A stretch of DNA of 64,000 nt, taken from NCBI GenBank assembly GCA_963844865.1, contig CAWJPY010000013.1, positions 310,001 through 374,000 of the forward strand, given 5' to 3'. The notes beneath the pieces are model-generated. The model had not been told where the DNA came from. It made no database searches and saw nothing but the letters and a program-made list of their open reading frames with translations. Origin of the DNA: CAWJPY01 sp963844865 (GTDB lineage Bacteria > Acidobacteriota > Thermoanaerobaculia > Thermoanaerobaculales > Sulfomarinibacteraceae). Positions 1 through 8,125 of the stretch are shown here, in pieces (the first letter of the stretch is position 1; each line of letters begins with the position of its first letter). Made by a program: the position numbers and the translations under genes.

Positions 1-1545
1 GAGGTGGAAGGTGCCGCGGTCGGGGATGGTGCCGCCGGCCATGAAGAGGAGCCGTTCGGCCCCGGGGCGTGCGGCGACCACGCCGTCGATGCGGTCGATG
101 CTCACCAGGGCCCGGAGGTGGCGCAGGCGCGAGGTCTCGTAGCGGCCGGCGAGCATCTCCAGGACCAGGTCGAACTGGCGCCGCGGGAGGTGACGGTAGG
201 GGTCCGCGGTGCGCACCGCGTCGTAGAGCTCGTCGATCCGCCACGGGGTGCCCACGGTCATGGACACGAGCACCTGGGCGAGGACGTCGAGGGCGTTGGC
301 GATGGGGCGGACGGGCTCGATGTCGCCCTCGAGCGCCGCCCGGGTGAGGACCGCGGCTTCCACGAGGGCCCACGGGTGGAGGGGGTAGAGGCAGCCGCGG
401 CTGGTGTCGCCGACGCGGTGGCCGGAGCGGCCGAGCCGCTGCAGGGTCGCGATGACGCTGGGCGGCGGCTGCACCATGGCGACCTCGTCGATGGCGCCCA
501 CGTCGATGCCGAGCTCCAGGGAGTTCGTGGCGACGATGGCCCTGAGAGCGCCGCTCTTCAGGCGCTCCTCCACAACGGCGCGGATCTCCCGCGAGAGGGC
601 GCCGTGGTGGGAGTAGGCGAGCTGCACGGGCTCGCCCGCGTTGAGGAGATGGGCCACCTTCTCCACCGTGCGCTTTGAGTTGGCGAAGACGAGGGTGGAG
701 CGATGACCGCGGACGGTGCGCTTGAGTCGTGCGGCGAGCTCGGTCCACAGCGCGTCGGGCGCGCGCAGCGCCCCCGGCTCCCCCAGCGGCGTGTCCACGG
801 TCAGCGCATAGGCCTTCGGGGTCGGGTCGGAGACCACGGTCACGGCGCGGGGGTGCAGCCGCCCGTCGCCGGCGCCGGGTCCGAGGCGACAGCCGCCGAC
901 CCAGCGCGCAATGCGATCGGCCGGCCGGACGGTGGCCGAGAGGGCGATCCGCTGCACCTCCCCGGCGGCCAGCGCCAGGCGCTCCACGGCGGTGATGAGG
1001 TGGACTCCGCGCTTGGAGTCCACGACGGCGTGGACCTCGTCCAGGATCACGGTCCGCAGCCCGCCCAGGAGGCGGCGGCCGGCCTGGGAGGCGAGGAGGA
1101 TGTTGAGGCTCTCCGGTGTCGAGATCAGCACCTCGGGAGGATGGCGGAGCATCCGGCGGCGCTCCGCCTGGGGGGTGTCGCCGGTGCGGCTGAGGACGCG
1201 CACCGGCTGGGCCGGGGCTCCGGTCGCGGCGAAGCGCGGCTCGAGCTCGGCGAGGGGCTCCAGGAGGTTGCGGCGGACATCGTTGCCGAGGGCGCGGAGC
1301 GGCGAGACGTAGAGCACCCGCACCTCACCCCCCTCCCACTGCCCGGTGAGCAGCCTGTCCAGGGCCCACAGGAAGGCGGTCAGGGTCTTGCCGGTTCCGG
1401 TGGGGGCGGTGACCAGGACGTGCTCGCCCGCGGCGATGTGGGGCCACGCGGCGGCCTGGATGGGGGTGGGCGCGCCCAGGCGGGCCTCGAACCAGGCCCT
1501 GGTGGGGGAGCTGAAGAGCTGGAGGGCGTCGCTGGATCCCTTCAC
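1..1545 (-). CDS. lhr: Lhr-type ATP-dependent helicase, N-terminal part (runs off left edge)
   Basis: Superfamily 2 DNA helicase of the Lhr (large helicase-related) family, a repair helicase of about 1400-1600 residues. About 515 codons are present and the reading frame is open to the left edge. Reading leftward the translation shows the N-terminal Q-like region, Walker A (APTGTGKT), motif Ia (SPLRALGNDV), the Walker B box DEVH (TVILDEVHAVVDS), motif III (ALSATV), and the second RecA domain with GIDVGAIDEV and QRLGRSGHR. The ATP-binding and helicase core are therefore intact and the Lhr-specific winged-helix and C-terminal parts lie outside. The only in-frame start after the upstream stop is a GTG at 1545 with no clear Shine-Dalgarno, so the start is inferred. 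Confidence 0.9.
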   Translation of the reverse strand, partial: MKGSSDALQLFSSPTRAWFEARLGAPTPIQAAAWPHIAAGEHVLVTAPTGTGKTLTAFLWALDRLLTGQWEGGEVRVLYVSPLRALGNDVRRNLLEPLAELEPRFAATGAPAQPVRVLSRTGDTPQAERRRMLRHPPEVLISTPESLNILLASQAGRRLLGGLRTVILDEVHAVVDSKRGVHLITAVERLALAAGEVQRIALSATVRPADRIARWVGGCRLGPGAGDGRLHPRAVTVVSDPTPKAYALTVDTPLGEPGALRAPDALWTELAARLKRTVRGHRSTLVFANSKRTVEKVAHLLNAGEPVQLAYSHHGALSREIRAVVEERLKSGALRAIVATNSLELGIDVGAIDEVAMVQPPPSVIATLQRLGRSGHRVGDTSRGCLYPLHPWALVEAAVLTRAALEGDIEPVRPIANALDVLAQVLVSMTVGTPWRIDELYDAVRTADPYRHLPRRQFDLVLEMLAGRYETSRLRHLRALVSIDRIDGVVAARPGAERLLFMAGGTIPDRGTFHL

Positions 1546-1654
1546 GAGGAGCGACGTTAGAGGCGGTCCTGCAGGTGGTCAAGAGCCGCAGGGGACAGAC
1601 GCCGCAGTCCGCGACGGCGCCCACCGGTCTGAGCCAGCCACAGCCGGCGACGGG

Positions 1655-2071
1655 CTACCAGTCGGGCAGAGGCTTCTTGAGCCAGGTGTGGATGACGGCG
1701 TCGCGCTGGCGCTCCAGCTCCGGGTCGGCGGCCGGGATGGCGCGGACCCGTTGCTCGACCTTCTTGTAGAGCGCGGCGACCGCGATCACGACCCCGGCCG
1801 GGACGATGATGGCCAGGACGTCGGCGGGGAGGAGATCACGGCGGATGAAGCCCACGAAGAACAGGATGGGCGGTGCGGCCAGGATGACGATTTGGACCAG
1901 GGCCGCGTACATCTGGCGGGCCACCACCTGCTTGAAGCGCTCGACGTCGGCGGAGGACTCGAGGCGGAGCACCTCGCGGGCGAAGCGCGCCAGCTCGGAC
2001 CCGAACCACACCGCATTCAGGATCCCGAGGGCGGGCAGGAGGAGGATCAGCAGCAGAAGCGTCTGTCGCAT
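1655..2071 (-). CDS. small two-helix membrane protein, function unknown
   Basis: A 138-residue protein not assigned to a named family. A hydrophobic N-terminal segment (about residues 3-20) is followed by an amphipathic stretch with an RxLRLESSADVERFKQVV-like helix, then two further hydrophobic segments (about 55-75 and 85-100), and a charged C-terminus ending in LPDW. The arrangement suggests an inner-membrane protein with a cytoplasmic or periplasmic linker. The start ATG is preceded by a GGGG-containing leader, and a TACAAT -10-like hexamer lies at 2092-2097 on the same strand. It sits between the helicase lhr and the XPD-like helicase, all on the minus strand, but nothing links it to repair. 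Confidence 0.7.
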   Translation of the reverse strand: MRQTLLLLILLLPALGILNAVWFGSELARFAREVLRLESSADVERFKQVVARQMYAALVQIVILAAPPILFFVGFIRRDLLPADVLAIIVPAGVVIAVAALYKKVEQRVRAIPAADPELERQRDAVIHTWLKKPLPDW

Positions 2072-2091
2072 TGCTTGTCCCCTTTGGAGAC

Positions 2092-2097
2092 ATTGTA
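2092..2097 (-). promoter_or_regulatory. -10-like hexamer TACAAT upstream of the small membrane protein
   Basis: TACAAT reads on the minus strand about 20 nt before the ATG at 2071, leaving a short leader with a GGGG Shine-Dalgarno-like run. No convincing -35 was seen. The same hexamer recurs at 4583-4588 (minus) and 34022-34027 (plus) just before genes, which supports it as a real promoter element in this genome. Confidence 0.4.
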
Positions 2098-2179
2098 CCT
2101 TTCGGAGCTTCGCCGACGGCGACGGCGTCAGCGTCAGCGGCCGCGGACGCGGGTTGGCGTCGCCGATGGCTGCCGCGGC

Positions 2180-4576
2180 TCACATCCAGTCGTCGAAGAA
2201 GGAGCGGACGGCGTCCTCCGGGTCGGGCCGGAGCATGCTGCGAGGATCGTCCTCGATCCACTCCGCCGGCAGCAGGCCGGCGTAGCGCGGGTCGAGGAAG
2301 CGGCGGCAGAGCAGGGCGATGACCCCGCGGTCGGATTCCGAGCGGAAGATCCTGCCCGCGGCCTGGACCACCCGGGTGAGGCCGGGCACCAGGTAGGCGT
2401 AGGCGAAGCCGTGGCCGTAGGCCTCCTGGTAGTACGCCTTGAGCAGCTCGCGCTCGGTGTTGTACTGGGGCAGGCCCGGGGAGACCACGATCACCTGGGA
2501 GAGCATGCGCCCCGGGTAGTCCACCCCCTCCGCGAACACGCCTCCCAGAACCGCCAGCACGAGGTGCGGCTCGCCGTTGCTCAACGCGTCCAGGACCTCG
2601 CGCTGGACCGCGTCCGTGGCCCCCGGCTCCTGGATGAGCAGGCGGTGGTGGGAGCACTGGATGCGGTCGGCGACCGCGGCCAGGAAGCGGTAGCTGGGGA
2701 AGAGGGCGAGCACGTTGTGCTGGGGGTGGGCGAGGCGGGTGACCCACGCCGCCACCCGGTCGTAGTGGGCAGCTCGGTGGCGGTAGGTGGTGTCCACGTC
2801 GTCGATGGCCAGCACCAGCCGGTTGTCGTCGGGGAAGGGCGACGGGACGTGCAGCTCATCGGTACGGTGGGGATCGAAGCCGAGGAGATCGCGGTAGAAC
2901 TCGAACGGCTCCAGGGTGGCCGACATGGCCACCGCTCCGGCGCTCTCCTCCAGCACCGCGCCCACGAAGCGGGCCGCGTCCAGGCACAGGATCTTGACCT
3001 TCTCCACGCCCTCCGGGGTGCGGGTCGCCAGGTGAACGAACTCGTCGCCGCCCAGCACCAGCACCTTGTGCAGGCGGGTGAGGGCGAGGTAGACGTCCAT
3101 GGTCGGGTCCGAGGCCAGCCACAGCTCGTGCTCCCGCTTGTACAGGAAGTACGCCAGCATGGCGCCGTCGAACGCGATGCGAAGCTCGGACACGCGGTCC
3201 GGGACCAGCTCCACGATGCGGTCGCCGTGCTCGCTGTCCGGGAGGGCCTCCGCCACGGTGTCTCCGACGAGCTCGGCGAGCTCCGCCACCAGGGAGCCGA
3301 GCTCCCGGAAGACCGCGTTGTCGCGGCCGGCGAGGTAGGTCGCAGCGCTCTTCAGGAGCTCGGAGTCGATCTCGGGGGAGTAGTACTCGCGGCTTCGATC
3401 CACCAGGTTGTGGGCCTCGTCGATCACCAGCACGGCGTCCTGGAGGGCGCCGCCGTCCAGGAGCGCTGCGAGACCGATGTTGGGGTCGAAGACGTAGTTG
3501 TAGTCGCACACCACGACCTCGGCCTCGCGCAGGAGGTCGAGGCTGACCTCGAAGGGGCACACCTCGTTCTCGCGCGCCGCCTCGAACACCCGGTCCGGGT
3601 CCTGGTGCCGACACTCGTCCAGAAGGGAGGGCACGATCTGCGTCCGCACGAGCTTGAGGCCGTAGTCCCGGGCGTAGGGGCAGAACTCCTCGTGGCAGAT
3701 GATCTCCGAGTTCGCGCACATCTTGGACTTCGCCCTGAGCTGCAGGGAGCGGAAGAGCTCGCCCTGCATGGCCCGGGCGGTGTCGACCGCCAGCCGCTGC
3801 TGCAGGGTCTTGGCGGTGAGGAAGAAGAGCCGCTTGCCCGCCTCGAGCGCCGTGCGCAGGGCCGGGTGGAGGACGGCGGCGGTCTTGCCGCAGCCCGTGG
3901 GCGCCCGCAGGAGCAGGTGGCGTCCCTGCTCCAGGGACTCGGCCACGGCGTCCCCGATCTCCACCTGCACGGGTCGTGGCTCGAGGTGGGGGAAGGGCAG
4001 CAGCGCCGCCGCCCTCCGCAGCCGGAGCGTGCGCTCCAGGCGCTGCTCTTCCAGGGCGGCCAGGCGGTGTACGGACTGGCGCAGCCAGGACTCCACCGTC
4101 CTGCCCGACCACTCGATGTCCTCGTCCACGACCTCCCCGGTGACGATGTCCACCAGCAGGAGGCGGGCGTCCACCACCTCGCCGCCGAGCATCCAGGCGT
4201 ACAGCGAGGCCTGGCGGCGGTACCGGTCCAGCCTCTCCTGGTGGTAGAGCGTGTGGAGGTCGACGGCGAAGTGGAGGGTCTTGATCTCCTCCACCCGCAC
4301 CGGGCTGGAGCCCTCGTAGAGGACCGCGTCGGCACGACCGCTCACAACGAGGGTCCAGCCGTCCACCTCGAAGCGGGCCGTCAGCGGGACCTCGGTGCGG
4401 TACCCCGGGTCGTCCTCGGCGAGCTGGAGCTGGATCCGTCGGTGCAGCTCCTGGCCGATCCCCAGCCGGGCGAGACCGCCTCCTCCGAGGCCGATGCTCC
4501 GCTGGGCCTGATCGGCCGCGAGGTCGCGGACGCTGGCCGTGATGGTGCGATGCTCGAGGTCGACGGCGGCGGGCAC
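2180..4576 (-). CDS. PD-(D/E)XK nuclease fused to XPD/DinG-like Fe-S DNA helicase
   Basis: A single 798-residue protein. Residues about 20-130 form a RecB/Cas4-like nuclease module: GRAD (80-83), an ExK motif in VEEIK (95-99) and a QxxxY-type helix (RYRRQASLYAW). The helicase follows: Walker A APTGCGKT (225-232), four cysteines C287, C294, C299 and C340 as in the Fe-S domain of XPD-family helicases, DEAH (386-389), motif III (AMSATLEPFEF) and motif VI (QAAGRIFRSESDRG). This architecture is known in a branch of bacterial XPD-like repair helicases. Start: the open frame extends to 4996 but would overlap the divergent gene. GTG 4576 lies 6 nt after a TACAAT hexamer, so a leaderless start there is preferred. 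Role in DNA repair or end processing is inferred from family. Confidence 0.85.
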   Translation of the reverse strand: MPAAVDLEHRTITASVRDLAADQAQRSIGLGGGGLARLGIGQELHRRIQLQLAEDDPGYRTEVPLTARFEVDGWTLVVSGRADAVLYEGSSPVRVEEIKTLHFAVDLHTLYHQERLDRYRRQASLYAWMLGGEVVDARLLLVDIVTGEVVDEDIEWSGRTVESWLRQSVHRLAALEEQRLERTLRLRRAAALLPFPHLEPRPVQVEIGDAVAESLEQGRHLLLRAPTGCGKTAAVLHPALRTALEAGKRLFFLTAKTLQQRLAVDTARAMQGELFRSLQLRAKSKMCANSEIICHEEFCPYARDYGLKLVRTQIVPSLLDECRHQDPDRVFEAARENEVCPFEVSLDLLREAEVVVCDYNYVFDPNIGLAALLDGGALQDAVLVIDEAHNLVDRSREYYSPEIDSELLKSAATYLAGRDNAVFRELGSLVAELAELVGDTVAEALPDSEHGDRIVELVPDRVSELRIAFDGAMLAYFLYKREHELWLASDPTMDVYLALTRLHKVLVLGGDEFVHLATRTPEGVEKVKILCLDAARFVGAVLEESAGAVAMSATLEPFEFYRDLLGFDPHRTDELHVPSPFPDDNRLVLAIDDVDTTYRHRAAHYDRVAAWVTRLAHPQHNVLALFPSYRFLAAVADRIQCSHHRLLIQEPGATDAVQREVLDALSNGEPHLVLAVLGGVFAEGVDYPGRMLSQVIVVSPGLPQYNTERELLKAYYQEAYGHGFAYAYLVPGLTRVVQAAGRIFRSESDRGVIALLCRRFLDPRYAGLLPAEWIEDDPRSMLRPDPEDAVRSFFDDWM

Positions 4577-4582
4577 CGCGAC

Positions 4583-4588
4583 ATTGTA
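4583..4588 (-). promoter_or_regulatory. -10-like TACAAT giving a probable leaderless transcript
   Basis: The hexamer ends 6 nt before the GTG at 4576, so the predicted transcription start falls on the start codon. This decides between the very long open frame and the shorter reading start of the nuclease-helicase gene. Confidence 0.4.
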
Positions 4589-4724
4589 CGCGGGGCGCCT
4601 CCCCCCGGCGGCGTTGAGGCGGAGCGGCGGTGGGGTTTTCGCGCCCTGAGTTACACTGGACTCGGCGCCGTTGACGGCGGTCACCCGCGCGGCGCGCCGG
4701 ACGCCGCGCAGGCGGGAGTGGGCC

Positions 4725-6584
4725 ATGAACGAGACACCTGGTGGAGACGCCGGCCACGAACCGCAGGAGCTGGTGGAGCTGGAGCGCAGCTTTGCCAGCA
4801 TGCGGGAGCTCCAGGCCGAGATGGCTCCGTTCCTGTCCAGCGACGGGATGTTCCTGCCCGCGTCGGAGCCGTTGCCGGCCGACACGGTGGTCCGGTTCCG
4901 CATCACCCTCCCGGAAGGTTTCGTCCTCATCGAGGGGACCGGTGTGGTCATCTGGACCCGGGTCGGCGCCGATGCCCACCCCCCGGGGATGGCCATCCGC
5001 TACGTCTCCCTGGCCCCCGAGGCCCAGGAGACCATCGACGCCATCATCGACTCCCACCTGGCGTCCGGTGGCGACCTGTTCGCGCTGGAGGCCGACGAGG
5101 ACCGGGCCGAGGGCTTCCCCACGGACGCCCTCCAGGGCGGTCGAAGCGCTCCGCCGGGCACCATCCCGGACAGGCCCGGGTCCACCCACAGGGAGCTCGA
5201 GCAGGCTCGCGTGACGATCCGCGGAGAGCCCGGGCAGCCTCGGGAGGCTGGAGTGGACCCGATGGGCGGCGACTCCCACGACGCTCCGGCGGATGACGTC
5301 GAGGAGCCCGTGGAGCAGGAGCCTGCCGAGGAGGACGTCGGCTGGAAGGAGAACCGGAAACGGCAGGCGCCCCGGTTCCTCGTCGACGTCGACTATCTGC
5401 GGCCGAAGCCGGCTGCGCGCGATGTCACTGAACGTGACGCCGAAACGGCCGGGCGCCGCGGGGCCTTCGCCGCGGAGCGCGCGGACGGAGGGGACGAGGT
5501 CGGGGAGCCGGGGCTTCCAGAGACGCCGGTCGCACCGGTCGCTGATGAGGAGGACGACACCGTCGTCGTCTTGGAGGCGGACCCGTTGGCGGTGGCCGAG
5601 GAGATCGCCGCTGCGCAGGCGCTGGACGAGGACACTCCGGCGGGCGCCCCTCCCGACGAGCCTGGCGAGACCGCCATCCCCTCTTTCCTCGAGAGCTGGA
5701 AGGACGAGATCGCCGACGGTGACCGGCCCGCACCGGAGGTGATGCGAGGGGTCGCAGACCGCCCCGAGAGTGGGCACGGGTGGCTTTCCGAGTCTTTCGA
5801 CGGGGTGGGGCCTGCCGCGGAAGGGGCCGCGCCCGGGTTGGTCGCTGATGTGGCGGAGGAAGGCTTGCCGGCGGCGATATCCGCCGACGAAGCCGCGCCG
5901 CGATCTCCGGACCGCGCCCGTCGAAGCTCATTGCTGTGGTTGCTCCCCGTCCTGGCGGTCATCGGCCTTGCCGCGGCCCTCTATGTGGAGTGGGACCGAG
6001 TCCGGGAGCTGGTGGCCCCGCCTCCGGCTGACACCGGCGCTCCGATTCTCATGACCGACGCGACGGCCGAAGCCCCCGCGGTGGCCCCTCCGGCCGCGGT
6101 GGTGCCCGTCCAGGCCGAGCCGGTGCAGGAGCCGGAAGGGTCCCAGGCGCCGGCCCCGCCAGCTGCGGCGCCCGCGCCCGCCGAGGGTGCGCCCGTGCCG
6201 GCGCCGGTGGAAGAAGAAGCCGTTCCCGCGTCCGAGCCCCTTGCCCCGGCCACGGCTGTGGAGGACATCTCCGTTGAACCCATGCCGCCGGGGACCGCGG
6301 TCGTGGTGAAGACCAACGGCGCCGTGGCGGCGGACTCGGTGGCGGTGTTCCCCATGGACGATCCGCCGCGGATTCTGGTCCGCATCCGGGGCATCGCCGA
6401 GGGCTACCCGCAGTACGAGGTGGCGGGTGGGACGCCCGAGGTGGAGAAGGTCCGCGTCGGCCACCATCCTGAGCTGAGGCCGCCCGCCCTGTACGTGGTC
6501 CTGGACCTGACCGATCCGACGGTGGGGGTGACCGACCTCGCCGTCGACGGCGCCACGGTCCGGGTGACCGTCGCGGCCCGATGA
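4725..6584 (+). CDS. PilZ-domain membrane protein with AMIN-like C-terminal domain
   Basis: A 619-residue protein. Residues about 15-110 resemble a PilZ/TIGR02266-type domain (FLPASEPLPADTVVRFRITL, then GTGVVIWTR and PPGMAIRYV). A long acidic, low-complexity region follows (about 120-400), then one transmembrane segment (SSLLWLLPVLAVIGLAAALYV), a Pro/Ala-rich stalk and a C-terminal beta-rich domain (about 520-619; ILVRIRGIAEGYPQYEV) resembling AMIN domains that bind envelope polymers. The topology implies a cytoplasmic PilZ-like sensor and a periplasmic envelope-binding end. Classical PilZ RxxxR and D/NxSxxG motifs are weak, so c-di-GMP binding is uncertain. Start ATG 4725 is preceded by GGCGGGAG; a TTG at 4671 is possible but less likely. 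Confidence 0.75.
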   Translation: MNETPGGDAGHEPQELVELERSFASMRELQAEMAPFLSSDGMFLPASEPLPADTVVRFRITLPEGFVLIEGTGVVIWTRVGADAHPPGMAIRYVSLAPEAQETIDAIIDSHLASGGDLFALEADEDRAEGFPTDALQGGRSAPPGTIPDRPGSTHRELEQARVTIRGEPGQPREAGVDPMGGDSHDAPADDVEEPVEQEPAEEDVGWKENRKRQAPRFLVDVDYLRPKPAARDVTERDAETAGRRGAFAAERADGGDEVGEPGLPETPVAPVADEEDDTVVVLEADPLAVAEEIAAAQALDEDTPAGAPPDEPGETAIPSFLESWKDEIADGDRPAPEVMRGVADRPESGHGWLSESFDGVGPAAEGAAPGLVADVAEEGLPAAISADEAAPRSPDRARRSSLLWLLPVLAVIGLAAALYVEWDRVRELVAPPPADTGAPILMTDATAEAPAVAPPAAVVPVQAEPVQEPEGSQAPAPPAAAPAPAEGAPVPAPVEEEAVPASEPLAPATAVEDISVEPMPPGTAVVVKTNGAVAADSVAVFPMDDPPRILVRIRGIAEGYPQYEVAGGTPEVEKVRVGHHPELRPPALYVVLDLTDPTVGVTDLAVDGATVRVTVAAR

Positions 6585-6636
6585 GCTGACCGGGCGCCCG
6601 GCGAGAGGCCCTTTCCCGGGTCGAGGTGGCTCGCCG

Positions 6637-7737
6637 TCACCGGCGCCAGGTGGTCACGAACACGTTCGTCTCCCCGGGCTCGCGATCGTGGCGGTTGGAG
6701 CAGAAGACGAAGGTGCGTCCGTCGGGGGCGAACATGGGGAATCCGTCGAAGCCCTCCGAGTGGGTGATGCGCTCCAGGTTGGAGCCGTCGACGTCCACCG
6801 CCCACAGCTCGAACTCCCGGCCCGCCGGGTCCCCGTAGTTCGAGGAGAAGATGATGCGGTCGCCGGAGGGGAAGAAGAAGGGTGCGAAGGACGCCGCGTC
6901 CAGGTGGGTGACCTGGCGCTTGTTGCTCCCGTCCGCATCCATGACCCAGATCTCGAGCTTGCTGGGACGGATGAGGCCGTCGGCCAAGAGGCCGCGGTAG
7001 TCGGCGATCTCCCCGGGATCGGTGGGGTGATGGGCGCGGTAGACGATCTTCGAGCCGTCCGGAGAGAAGAAGGGCCCGCCGTCGTAGCCGAGCTCGTCCG
7101 TCAGGCGCTGCACGTCGGAGCCGTCCAGGTCCATGGAGTAGATGTCCAGGTCGCCGTCCCGGGCCGAGGTGAACACGATGCGGTCGCCGCGGGGCGAGAT
7201 GGTGGCCTCCGCGTCGTAGCCCTCGGTCGTGGTCAGGGGAGTCGGGTCGGACCCGTCGGCGGCGGCCCTGAAGATGTCGTAGCCGGGATACAGCGGCCAC
7301 ACGTAGCCCCGGCTGAAGTCCGGCTTGGGCGGACAGTCCGGGCTGGCCAGGTGGGTGGACGAGTAGAGGATGTGCTGTCCGTCCGGGTAGAAGTAGGCGC
7401 AGGTGGTGCGGCCCTTGCCCGTGGACACCAGGCGCTGGTCCGAGCCGTCGACCCCCATGGTGAAGATCTGGTCGCAGGCGAAGGGGGGGCGGGTCGACTG
7501 GAAGATCAGGGCGTCGCCCGCGAAGGAGAAGTAGGCCTCCGCGTTCTCGCCGCCGTCCGTGAGCATGTGCAGCTCTCCGAGATGCGACTCCTGGGGTTCG
7601 GGGGAGAAGGTCTGCGGCGCAGGCGTCGGAGCCGACTGCGTGTCCCGCTTCTCCGGGTGCGGCGCGGGCCCCGCGCACGCGATGGCGAGCGCAAGCACGG
7701 GGAGCAGGACGGCCTGGCGGGGCACTCGTCTGAGCAT
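6637..7737 (-). CDS. PD40/TolB-like beta-propeller lipoprotein
   Basis: A 366-residue exported protein. The signal peptide ends in a lipobox (LAIAC, Cys about residue 20), followed by a Pro/Thr linker and then repeated PD40 blades of the form FSPDGxxIxYxSxR with recurrent MDxDGSN motifs, as in TolB-type propellers and DPP-like sensors (for example GYDGGPFFSPDGSKIVYRA). Such proteins are surface or periplasmic lipoproteins that bind ligands or partner proteins; no catalytic domain is present. GGGAGGTATC precedes ATG 7737 and decides this start over an in-frame ATG four codons upstream. A repeat-rich stretch separates it from aceF on the same strand. Confidence 0.85.
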   Translation of the reverse strand: MLRRVPRQAVLLPVLALAIACAGPAPHPEKRDTQSAPTPAPQTFSPEPQESHLGELHMLTDGGENAEAYFSFAGDALIFQSTRPPFACDQIFTMGVDGSDQRLVSTGKGRTTCAYFYPDGQHILYSSTHLASPDCPPKPDFSRGYVWPLYPGYDIFRAAADGSDPTPLTTTEGYDAEATISPRGDRIVFTSARDGDLDIYSMDLDGSDVQRLTDELGYDGGPFFSPDGSKIVYRAHHPTDPGEIADYRGLLADGLIRPSKLEIWVMDADGSNKRQVTHLDAASFAPFFFPSGDRIIFSSNYGDPAGREFELWAVDVDGSNLERITHSEGFDGFPMFAPDGRTFVFCSNRHDREPGETNVFVTTWRR

Positions 7738-7893
7738 GATACCTCCCATGTCTGCGACATCGTCGCATAAACCGGCCGCACCGCCAACTATTCCGTGCCT
7801 CCCGTGCCCGCGCCCATGTTCCGAGGTCCGTCAACAGCGACAGCCGCAGCGTTGAGCCCTCCGGGGAAGGTGCCGGCAGAAAGGCTCGCCGCC

Positions 7894-8001
7894 CGGGCGT
7901 GCCACTGGTGACACTTTCCCGAGGTCGTGCGGACCGGCCGTGTGTCGCTTGCGGTCGGGAAAGTGTCAGCGGTGGCAACCGCGGGGAAGGCGCCCACAGA
8001 A
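7894..8001 (+). repeat. dispersed intergenic repeat R1, copy A
   Basis: Begins CGGGCGTGCCAC and ends CAGCGGTGGCAACCGCGG followed by a CxCACAGAA tail. The middle is a hairpin with a perfect 14-bp stem (TGACACTTTCCCGA with TCGGGAAAGTGTCA). Ends are shared with copies at 12341-12460 and 54567-54684 while the hairpin arms differ in sequence but keep pairing. Confidence 0.75.
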
Positions 8002-8035
8002 GGTCGCGGTGCGTTTGTCCCGCACGTCGGGAACA

Positions 8036-8117
8036 CCAGAGACGGTGCCAGACGGCATTCGGATGAAGCGCTGTACGTGCGATCGAATCAAGACGGCGTG
8101 CCTGGCGCCGTCTCTGG
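8036..8117. repeat. dispersed inverted repeat R2, copy A (REP-like)
   Basis: Fifteen-base arms CCAGAGACGGTGCCA and TGGCGCCGTCTCTGG pair with one G-T type mismatch around a 52-nt interior containing TTCGGATGAAGCG and ATCGAATCAAGACGG. The same interior and arms recur at 54452-54530. It lies 9 nt beyond the aceF stop codon and could act as a terminator or mRNA stabiliser. Confidence 0.75.
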
Positions 8118-8125
8118 AGATCCGA

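Larger units (their letters stand above)
7738..8125. other. intergenic stretch filled by two repeat elements
   Basis: Between aceF and the beta-propeller lipoprotein (both minus strand). It holds one copy of repeat family R1 (7894-8001) and one of family R2 (8036-8117). No supported coding sequence was seen; open frames here lack codon bias and known domains. Confidence 0.7.

Noticed and set aside
1346..5296. 1316-codon open frame on the plus strand
   Set aside because: It runs antisense to the lhr and nuclease-helicase genes, has no domain pattern, and is a by-product of high GC content. Similar long shadows at 31418-36301 and 47595-49889 were treated the same way, keeping only their real gene portions.
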